Shown here: positions 54,430-64,000 of the stretch, one piece after another | Position numbering within the stretch: position 1 is the stretch's first letter | Layout of the letters: each line of letters opens with the position of its first letter | Source of the DNA: Tillus elongatus | Taxonomy: Eukaryota > Arthropoda > Insecta > Coleoptera > Cleridae | Reading direction: 5' to 3' | NCBI GenBank assembly: GCA_964006375.1 | Contig: OZ023267.1 | Coordinates: forward strand, 31,353,094 to 31,417,093 | DNA length: 64,000 nt | The notes under the pieces: model-generated | Seen by the model: only the letters and a program-made list of their open reading frames with translations | Databases searched by the model: none | Told to the model about the DNA's origin: nothing | Position numbers and translations under genes: made by a program

Positions 54430-54616
54430 ATGGCGTCTGGTGATGAGGTAAATTCCGAACAAATATTAAATAAGGAACTTGGTGATATCCAGCAGCCGCT
54501 GAAGGTAATTATAACAACCTACATTTTCAAGACTTTATTTCATCATCTGCCTTTCCAATAAAAGTAACTTTTAAAACTATTCCTTTCAGATAACAAATTT
54601 GCAAATCACAATATAA
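54430..54616 (+). other. Exon-like sequence, copy 2 (two short exons with splice sites)
   Basis: ATG at 54430 opens MASGDEVNSEQILNKELGDI then QQPLK, ending exactly at GTAATTATAA (donor, 54505). TATTCCTTTCAG at 54578-54589 is a good acceptor, after which ITNLQITI ends at TAA (54616), in frame. The composition of the first exon looks coding. A diverged copy is at 35395-35160 on the minus strand. If real, this is a 33-residue product or the last exons of a longer gene whose upstream part is lost. The TA array 25 bp upstream leaves no obvious promoter. Confidence 0.4.
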
Positions 54617-54657
54617 GAAACATGTGGATGAGATAGGGTTGATAAGAACAGGCAGTT

Positions 54658-56504
54658 ATTTTATTTGTATTTAACATATGGGGCTACAGTACGATACAGG
54701 TGATAGAAGTATACAAAATATACAAAATACACAAAATACAAAACACATATAAACAGAGGAATTTCAAATATATAAGGACAAACATAACTATTATGACAAA
54801 CTATATATCTACATCCAAATTGCGAAGCCATTCCATTGCCTCTGCTGTAGCTTTCATAAAACCTTCGAGGTCACAAACATAGGAACGGTTAGGACATTCC
54901 GATACGATGTGGTGGGTAGTTTGTCGCGGAGATCCGCAATCATATTGTGGGGATTCTGCCCTGCCCCATTTGTGTAAGGAGTCAGCACATTTCCCGCAAC
55001 CTCTTCTAACTCGGTTGAGCTTTGACCATAGTCGGCGTGGCAGGTCGGATCCGTTGAAACAGTGTGTTGGATGATCAAGTTGAATGTAGTGGTTTCCTGC
55101 AGTTTCTGTCCATATGGTAGTCCATTTGTTAGTCGCATGAAAGTTTTCGTTCGATTCTAATGCTGATAGGATGGCTTGATGTCTTGATTTGAGCCGATGA
55201 TATTGTCCCGCCAGGTATGAGATATCAGTATGGATTGGTAGGGCTGCGTTAGCCATGATTTTTCTATATTCCCTGATGAGAGCTGCAGTTCGTCGGATAT
55301 CTGGTGGTGTGATATTACTGAGCACTGGGAGCCAGCGCGTTGGTGTTGGCCGTATGGTCCCAGCAATCAGTCTCATTGTTTGGTTCAGTTGCACATCTAC
55401 TTTTATGGTGTGTGCACTGTTGATCCAAACAGGACAGCAATATTCTGCGACAGAGTATACCAAGGCCAGAGGCGCTGCGTGAAGTACTGTCGCTAGAGCT
55501 CCACATGTTGTTCCAGCAAGTCTGGCTATGACGTTATTGCGAGTTCTCAGCTTACCAGCCACGTTTCCAAGATGTGGATTGAACGTCAGTGATCGATCCA
55601 GTGTCACGCCCAAATACTTTGGGTTTTTATTGTGGTTAAGGATCCTGCCATTAAATTCCGCCCGCAGGGTAGCATTTGCTTGCCGGCTCGATAGATGGAA
55701 GCAACAGACTTCTGTTGGGCACAGTCTCCACTTTCTGAAGTAATCATTAAGGTGGGGTCTTCATTCAGAGCAGGTTCAGTCGGTAATTTGAGTTTGTGCT
55801 GGTAGGAAATCGCTAAGTCGTCTGCATATGCAAATTTTCTACACTTCGTTACAGGTAGGTCAGCTGTATAAAGATTGAAAAGGAGTGGGGCGAGCACCGA
55901 GCCCTGCGGGAGGCCATTGTTCAGTTTTCTATTCTTGCTCTTAGCATCGTTAACAAAGACCTGGAATAGTCTGTTTGATAATAGGTTAATAATTAAATGG
56001 CACGTTTTCAGGCATGGCATGACTCTGAGAAATTTGTATATTAGGCCCTCCCCCCATACGGTGTCATACGCCGCAGCAAGATCAATGAACGCTACGGATG
56101 TTCTGAGTCCCCTCTCAAACCCCGCTTCTATGTAAGTCGTCAAGGACAGGATCTGGTCAGTACAGAAACGACCACCCCTAAACCCAGCCTGTTCCACGGG
56201 GATCACTGCATCAACTGCAGGACATATACGGTTATAGAGTAATCTCTCCAGCTGCTTATAACAGCAGCTGAGGAGGGCTATAGGTCGATAGCTCTCGGGT
56301 GGCTTCTGTGATTTTCCAGGTTTTAGAATAGCAATAAACTTTGTTCTCTCAAATTCTGGTAATAGGCTGCCTGTGTTAAGGATGTCATTGAAAAATTTCA
56401 CGAGCCAAAGTCGAGTCGTCCCAGCACAACTAACCAGGAATTCGAGGTAGATGCCATCGAAGCCCGCTGCCTTCCCAATTTTTGTATCCATGAGGGATTT
56501 TTTG
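54658..56504 (-). mobile_element. LINE family F, 5'-truncated, with 13-bp target duplication
   Basis: AGAACAGGCAGTT occurs at 54645-54657 and 56505-56517, directly bounding the element. The unoccupied form of the site is visible in the related sequence near 35.18 kb. The 3' end (minus strand) is ATGTTAAATACAAATAAAAT. The 5' end is cut within the RT domain. Confidence 0.92.
54801..56504 (-). pseudogene. LINE family F reverse transcriptase and C-terminal zinc-knuckle region
   Basis: RT blocks: KIGKAAGFDGIYLEF, KSQKPPESYRPIALLSCCYK, QAGFRGGRFCTDQIL, AFIDLAAAYDTVW (first Asp), NNGLPQGSVLAPLLFNLY and KFAYADDLAI (intact YADD). A frameshift near 55.74 kb separates this from KYLGVTLDRSLTFNPHL and the C-terminal part (55613-54801) with YSVAEYCCPVWINSAHT, RGCGKCADSLHKWG and DCGSPRQTTHHIVSECP, a CCHC-like arrangement. 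Jockey/CR1 superfamily; the exact clade is not certain. Apart from truncation and one frameshift it is well preserved, consistent with a clear target duplication and fairly recent insertion. Confidence 0.88.
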
Positions 56505-56517
56505 AGAACAGGCAGTT

Positions 56518-57724
56518 GGAAATATTTTAACATAAAATGTCGAGCTATTTATCTGCTATTTGCTTATAGTCCATTCCTAAGTTTTATTGTTTTGAATATG
56601 CTTATAGTCCGTCCAAACTTTTATTCAATAAATTAATGAAATTAAAATTGTAATTTACAAAATTTACAGGTGTTACTTAGAACCGTCACAAGTCCTATTT
56701 GTGAAATAGATTATGTACCAAAAGGTTGCATGTATTTTCAACAAAACCTTTTTATGTCGCCCAATTTTCTTGACACAAAATAGTGTACTCAACTTTGTTA
56801 GTTTGTTGCGAAAATATTTTCGCGGTTTTGCTTGATCACACTAAAAATTAAAATTTCGTAGCGCGGTTGTGACAAGTTAGACATTAAGTGTGATGGTTTT
56901 ATGGCTGGTTTCTTAGAGATAATAATAGTTTTCCTATAAAAGGCATCTCAGAGTTCGTTGACATAGATTTTCCCTTATAACAAACGGAAATGAAGAGGAA
57001 CACTTATTCCAGCTCCAGAATTCGGCGTCTCATCTTGTTGGCCACCTTGACTTATTAAGATGCTACGCATTCCCGAATGAGGTGGTATTAATTACGTATT
57101 CAGGGGTGCACATTCGTTTCATTTCCAGAAAACGCAATTACTAGGTTGGTCCCTTGTTAATGAAACTTTTGTGTCAAGAAGGCGATATGCTCTTCAAATT
57201 TTACTCATCAATATTCGCTTTAATTAACAACTAGCATAGAAGGAAATTAATTAACGCACTTTTCCGGAACAGAATAAACTAATTCAAGATAAGCGAAAAG
57301 TGAAAGCGAGGGATTTTATTAATTATAAAAATGTCTAAAGACTTGATGAAAGAGAAAAGCAAGGGAGGAAACAATAAGTTGAAAATCGGGAACCGCGCTC
57401 TGCTTTGCGCGATCTGATCGTCTTTTATGATTCAATAAGGCGATGGAAGGCAAATTGGAATGTCGTAATAAAAGTGTCTCGATGGCCTTATCTGTGAATG
57501 GGGCGTTGTTATCACAGTCCTAAAAGCATTCGCAATTTGTTAAGCACACTAATTGGGTACAATTCATTTTGTTTTACACCTGAGCTTGCTTCTCCCCTTT
57601 AGTGAATGATAATTAAGATTTTATTGCCAGCCGACAAACAAAGAACAAACTAAAATTTTGACGACGACGCTGCTGCGAATTTCTAAAGTATAGCGGGAAT
57701 ATATCTGTTGTTTTAGTTTTACCG
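56518..57724. other. Longest repeat-poor stretch, non-coding
   Basis: No repeat shared with the window and no long open frame. Several TTAATTAA/TAATTA-type motifs (for example near 57105, 57254 and 57322) and a higher GC content than the surroundings at 57000-57500. It may be ordinary unique sequence or a regulatory region; nothing here decides. Confidence 0.35.
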
Positions 57725-57842
57725 AATTTTCCTAAAAAGTTTCGTTAATGAGGAGATCGCAACTTGAGGACTTTTGAAGAACTTATCCAAATGGGCGAGA
57801 ATTGGGACGAGTGGTATCCAAGGTCAGTTTTATTTTATACAG
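57725..57842 (+). repeat. R1 left-end fragment
   Basis: GAATTTTCCTAAAAAGTTTC (decayed palindrome), AATGAGGAGATCGCAACTTG, then GTATCCAAGGTCAGTTTTAT. No TA array. Confidence 0.55.
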
Positions 57843-58488
57843 TGTGAAACAGTAAAGTGGGATAAATTCGGTATCTCAATTATAAAAAATATTTATAAAA
57901 AAAACCGTAGCGTGTACATTTTTGATTAAAAAATTACTTCATGCAGCGTGAAAACTTCATTCAACGCCCTTCAAGGACAGTTTGTAACGATTCAGTTTTT
58001 ACGTGGAATCATTGCCGGCTTAAAAACACCTAGAAGACCCTCAAGCCTGATAAACAACACCAGAAACCCTATCTATATTGAATATTTCACGTTTTGGTTT
58101 CAAAATAATGTTGATGAAAATTCGCTAAAATATTCTGTACCGTAAGAAATGTACTGATTTTCCTATAATATACGTCAAGATCTAAATATTGAAAAAAACA
58201 TTGCATTGTGTTGGGGAAAATAAACATCTCTATTGTCCTGAAATTCTAGGTAAAAAGCTGACGTAATTATGATGAAATCCAGAAAGTCGGTTAGTAAATG
58301 AACGGACAAGTCCATTATTGTGGAGGTGTGTATAGAAGACGTTGGTGACTTCGCCAAGGATTTGGGCTCTCGTTCTATCCAATTCAAAAAATGAAGGCGA
58401 GAAAGAGCTCGCGAATAACGGCTAACGCTCATAACACTGAAAACTGCGTGCTGGTGTCAGCCGCAGCCGAACGCTCTCTGCCTCTAGG
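57843..58488. other. Intergenic, nothing recognised
   Basis: No supported gene or shared repeat. Confidence 0.4.
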
Positions 58489-58946
<458 letters not shown>

Positions 58947-59499
58947 AACCTAGATTGTGGTTTTTGTTTCAACCTGTTGCCTTGCTGCTTTAATTTACGT
59001 TTGAGTTGCGATTCGCGAAGTTTACAACAAGCGAATTCAGAAAATCGGCCTAGGTGTCAAAGGGTTTTGTACACGTGACACAATAAATCCACCGGCTTAG
59101 TAACCATCAATCAACCATCACTGTTTATCCCAGCTTCTTTTCTCTTGTTGGAGTCACTAAGACTTGTGTCAGCTACCAGTATTGCATTCAATCTGGAGAT
59201 CGTCCCCAAAGAGTAACCAGGTAATTCAAAGCAGAAGATTCGGCGAGTCAAAAATTGTTTTCCTCTGAACTAGCAAAGTTTGTCTTACACACACATCTAG
59301 CAACTGAATTTTTATAATCTGAACTTTCAAAGACACACAATCAAGTTTTAGTTTTGAATAGCGTCAGGGAGCTGCTATTAGAATAATTATGAATTTCCTG
59401 TTTTAATCTATAAAATTATCTGTTTTTGTAAATTTAAACACGTCATCTTTGAAATTCTAATCAGTGAATCTTGTCTGTAAAAATATCTAACCTGTACAT
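58947..59499. other. Intergenic, nothing recognised
   Basis: No gene or shared repeat recognised. Confidence 0.4.
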
Positions 59500-60290
59500 T
59501 GTCTTTAATATCACTTATTTTCAATAATTAGTATAGAGTTTTCAATGTAGACATACATATAAGTATATTAAAAAAATGAGCTTCACTCGAGAACTGGCCA
59601 GGATCTAACTAAAAGATTAACAAAATTGATTGACAAACGTCAAACAATTTACATATTAATTTGTGTATTTTTGAGCTGCAACAAACAGCATCTGATTTTT
59701 AATGTATACCTCGATAATAAGTGTTTAGATTTCTTTACTGATGATCAAACCACATTTGTCTCATTGTTCTGTCACATGTTTGTAAGTTAACCATTTATTG
59801 TCATTGAAGTTCTTGCTATTTATTTTATTTCTATTTGTGTAAAATTAATGTTTATTTTGATAAGTACCAACTATTTAATTTTATTTTGTTCACCATTTCA
59901 AATTCAATCCATATGAATAAATTCAATATTTTGTTACATTAACATGTCTGTCTGATTGAAGATTAATTCCTGTTTAAACCCTTTTGACTTTTTGGTGACA
60001 ACCAAATTGGACTCTTTAATATCGCATTCCTAGATATCTAAGAGAGGTTTTAAGTAAAAATAATCGAAACCAGGCACTAGTTTGGAGCGATGATAAATAT
60101 GAAACTCCAGGCAGTGCAACAACACAACAACAGCGTAAGTAGTAAACAACCTTATAAGCTATTTCTAATCTTGTTAGTTATATATCTGATAGATAGAAAC
60201 CTTTTAGGGTAGGACTTATAGGAAATAGTAAAATTACTACTGACCAGATTTCGATTCACTTGAGGTCCCATATATTACCACTACTGCTTG
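59500..60290 (+). repeat. Dispersed repeat R3, copy 2
   Basis: Landmarks shared with 45290-46060: TTGACAAACGTCAA, GAGCTGCAACAAACAGCAT, ATAAATTCAATATTTTGTTA, TTTTGGTGACAACC, AACCAGGCACTAG, CTGATAGATAG and TTTAGGGTAGG. The copies differ widely, so the family is old. Confidence 0.5.
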
Positions 60291-60539
60291 CCTATTACCG
60301 ATAAATAAATCCCGCGTATCTTTAATTATTTTGAGAAGGTTTCAAGTTGCAGCCATCAAACTTTGAAATATGAAGTATGTGCGTGTGTTAAATCATTTGA
60401 AAGATCAAACATTATATGGTTTAAAAATTTATTGCAAAATTTAACAGACCTATCAACATTCTTCATAGTTGGCAATGTTAGTTTTGTCTAAAACGCCTTT
60501 GCAACTTACTGTGTGATTACAACAGAATGACAGTAGTTG

Positions 60540-60845
60540 TTTTTTTTTCCTGAACGTTGGCTTATTTCCGCGACTAGCCAATCACCGACGGCAGGAAGGA
60601 GTTCACCTCACAAATTTTGCCGAACCCCTGCCTTTCTGGAAGGAGGATACGGGACCGTCGGTTTTACGCCCACTCCGAAGGGCGTAACATGTAGACATTT
60701 AACTTGCTCAAATACAATCCCACAACCTCGGCTGGTGTTAGTGTTACAGTATGTACTAAAAAAGTGAAAGGAGAACTCTGCGATCGAACCCAGTACCCCT
60801 GGATTCAGAGGCACACGTTCTTACCACTGAACCACAAAGGCTCCG
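60540..60845 (-). mobile_element. tRNA-derived SINE, copy 4, with internal deletions
   Basis: Minus strand: head GAGCCTTTGTGGTTCAGTGG, B box GGGTTCGATCGCAGAG, body, tail near 60545. Lacks about 40 bp of body (the block with CATGTCGATGTTGGACACG-type sequence) relative to copy 1. Confidence 0.85.
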
Positions 60846-60999
60846 ACAATATCTGTTTTTAACCCTTTGCAGACAGAATTTAGAAATAGTTGTTGCCTGT
60901 ATATGGTTTGGCAATGGGTAAAAAAGTGATGTGCATTTTTTTTCAAAATTTTTATCTAACCATATTGTTTTCAAAAAAGGTGGTATATTAGACATACCA

Positions 61000-61215
61000 C
61001 TAAGCTACGGAATTATTGTTTTGATGATTTTGGAAACAAGACTGTTTGTCAGAAATACATAAGGCGACACCACAAGTATCACAAGCCCGTCTGGATCTCC
61101 TTTGATGGTATCTTTTATTACACAGACTACAACGTCGAGAATTTCCGTAAACTGACACATGTAGAGGCTGGTCCCATCTCTTCTCGAGTGGTACGACTGG
61201 CCTATAATTATTCAC
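61000..61215 (-). pseudogene. piggyBac-type transposase C-terminal cysteine-rich domain, fragment
   Basis: 71 codons at the end of a lost gene: RPVVPLEKRW, then RRCSLCNKR, RRACDTCGVALC and KQSCFQNH. The C-x2-C ... C-x2-C-x4-C ... C-x3-H spacing matches the cysteine-rich DNA-binding domain at the C-terminus of piggyBac transposases and piggyBac-derived proteins. No catalytic domain is found upstream (61216-61930), so this is an isolated relic. Confidence 0.72.
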
Positions 61216-62530
<1,315 letters not shown>

Positions 62531-62645
62531 AGCTAGATACTTTTTCGACCACAATGTTGTATTCATCAGTATCTCTCGCTAAACTGTTTAGCGACAGCTA
62601 CTGGAGAAGATAACTTCGTTGTCGAAATACGTATCTAGCGTATAA
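62531..62645. repeat. Penelope-like terminal repeats, head to head, each with a hammerhead-like motif
   Basis: Minus strand 62575-62531: CUGAUGA, imperfect stem II, CGAAA, GUAUC, UAGCU. Plus strand 62597-62639: CUGGAGA, an extra A, stem II GAUAAC/GUUGUC with loop UUC, GAAA, palindromic AUACGUAU, C at the cleavage site, and stem I GCUA/UAGC. The plus motif has G for A at one invariant core position. No protein frame nearby. Confidence 0.55.
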
Positions 62646-62828
62646 CTCTCCGTTATTCTTTTTGTGGATCTTGGGGTGATTCTGCCTTTCGTTTAAGTTT
62701 TCAGCCTCAGTGTCCAGCTTCAGACTTTTCAATTTTCTGGTATGTCATACAAATACTTTTTCTGCAAAGGGACTCTAAAGATCAGAGCAATGGCACTTGT
62801 GCCTTAGGCTATTAACCTATAGCCACGA
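62646..62828. other. Spacer before LINE copy 4
   Basis: Nothing recognised. Confidence 0.4.
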
Positions 62829-63985
62829 TGAATCCAGATTGTCGCTCTAGACATATCCAAAGCATTCGACGAGGTTCGGCACGCAGCGCTGCTTAATTAA
62901 CCTCCGACCTATAGCCAGCCACCAAAACTCTGTACCTGGACAGCAAATTTCCTCTCCAACCGGAGCATTTCTGTTGTCGTGGATGGACATTCCTCTAAAC
63001 TGTATATAATTAATGCAGGAGTCCCTCAAGGTTCAGCTTTAGCGTCTACTTTGTTTCTTCTCCACATCAATGACCTCCTCTCTAGCACATCCAACCCTGT
63101 TCGCAGTTACGCGGATGACAGTACCCTCCACTCAAGTATACAATATTCTAAGCCTGTCTCTTTAGCCCAGTTAGATGAGGATCGCAGACTCATGGAGGGT
63201 TCTGTCTCTGTGGATTTCCAAAAAATATTAGACTACGGAAGTAGAAATCTTGTACAATTCAACTCTTAGTCTCGCACCAGCCCTAGACCCATCACAATGA
63301 ACAACCAAGTTATTCAAAATACTGAATCCTTTTTACTTGTTGGCATTTCTGTGGATCGAAATCTCAATTGGCACTAACATGTCACATAAATTGCAGAAGC
63401 GGCTGCTAAGAAATTAGGTTTCCTCTTCCGGGTTCGCAAATACTTTTCACCAGCTAATCTCTTTACCTTATATACTCCACAAATAAGGCCAAACCTCGAC
63501 TACTGCTCCCACATCTGGGGTGCCGCTGCCACTTCTACACTCGCTGTCCTGGACTCCATTCAAAAGAGAGCTATACGTCTCATCGGTGACTCTAGCCTCA
63601 CCCAAAGGCTGTCATCCCTTGCCCAGCGACGTGCCGTTGGTGACCTCTTTTTCTTTTATAGATATACGCACGCGAACTACTCATCGGAGCTTTCTTTCAT
63701 AGTTCCTCCACCTGCTGTCCCCAACAGATCTACCAAGGGAACAGAGTGAATTTTACTGTCCAGGTCACCAGACATACAACATCTTGTTATATCCGCTCTT
63801 TTGTCCGGAGGACTTTCAAGTTGTGGAATTCCTTGCCGGCACATGTTTTTCCTTTTCCTTCGAACCTCCAAACCTTCAAGTCCAACATTAACAAGTTGCC
63901 TCTTTCCTCCTTATCGACACCCACAGTACGATAGTATTCAGGCTATAAGCGCTCGTGGTGTCTTGTTGAAATATAAAAAAAGCCC
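62829..63985 (+). pseudogene. LINE family A, copy 4: 5'-truncated, RT palm to 3' end
   Basis: Begins in the RT first-Asp block (LDISKAFDEVRHAALL). Then VDGHSSKLYIINAGVPQGSA and INDLLSSTSNPVRSYADDST (62979-63269, one open frame with intact PQG and YADD), a deletion near 63268 that removes the SCFLSHKR segment, and the C-terminal region with CSHIWGAAATSTLAVLDSIQ and FVRRTFKLWNSLPAHVF, ending about 63932. 3' end GTGGTGTCTTGTTGAAATAT. Stops and frameshifts make it inactive. Confidence 0.88.
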
Positions 63986-64000
63986 TTTGTTATATTTCTT

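Noticed and set aside
57319..57417. Small ORF starting MSKDLMKEKSKGGNNK
   Set aside because: 28 codons with no supporting promoter, splice or homologue; retained only as part of a repeat-poor stretch.

Overview
The window is eukaryotic nuclear DNA, AT-rich and built almost entirely of transposable elements and simple repeats. The mix of families (Transib, Tc1/mariner with D as third catalytic residue, pogo and piggyBac remnants, RTE and CR1/Jockey-type LINEs, Penelope-like elements with GIY-YIG, tRNA-derived SINEs, microsatellite-bearing repeats) fits a large repeat-rich arthropod genome, most likely an insect. I cannot name the species. No intact host gene, rRNA gene or canonical tRNA gene is supported; splice-site-bearing fragments near 31.0, 35.2 and 54.4 kb are the only hints of host-like exons.

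Layout. 0-14 kb: a broken LINE (1.4-3.0 kb), an RTE fragment (6.6-7.6 kb) and many copies of a repeat called R1 here, which carries a (TA)n array at a fixed internal position. 14-19 kb: a pogo/Tigger-like pseudogene, then a nearly complete DD41D Tc1/mariner-type element with roughly 375-bp inverted repeats and a one-intron transposase gene. 19-25 kb: duplicated GA-rich segments, a full R1 copy and a SINE. 25-31 kb: two LINE families. 31.3-33.6 kb: a SINE split by a 1.9-kb Transib element that has RSS-heptamer-like ends and a CGACG target duplication and keeps only the C-terminal end of a RAG1-like transposase. 37.2-40.3 kb: a three-level nest, with a (TA)n array split by a mariner-like element whose transposase gene is itself split by an 833-bp element carrying three hammerhead ribozymes. 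40-48 kb: R1, a third LINE copy, a SINE. 48.1-51.3 kb: a nearly perfect 3.2-kb palindrome made of two head-to-head truncated Penelope-like elements. 52.7-53.9 kb: a second, rearranged Penelope-like element. 54.7-56.5 kb: a LINE with a clear 13-bp target duplication. 56.5-64 kb: sparse sequence with a piggyBac C-terminal remnant, a fourth SINE copy and a fourth copy of the first LINE.

The elements do not form a pathway. What the window records is a nesting order: SINE before Transib, microsatellite before mariner before ribozyme element, R1 before LINE. It also holds a set of ribozyme-bearing retroelements (Penelope-like and retrozyme-like), which is the most unusual content. Eighteen or so (TA)n tracts of 60-200 bp recur through the window; about ten sit in R1 copies. 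All family assignments come from reading motifs by eye; no database search or alignment program was run.
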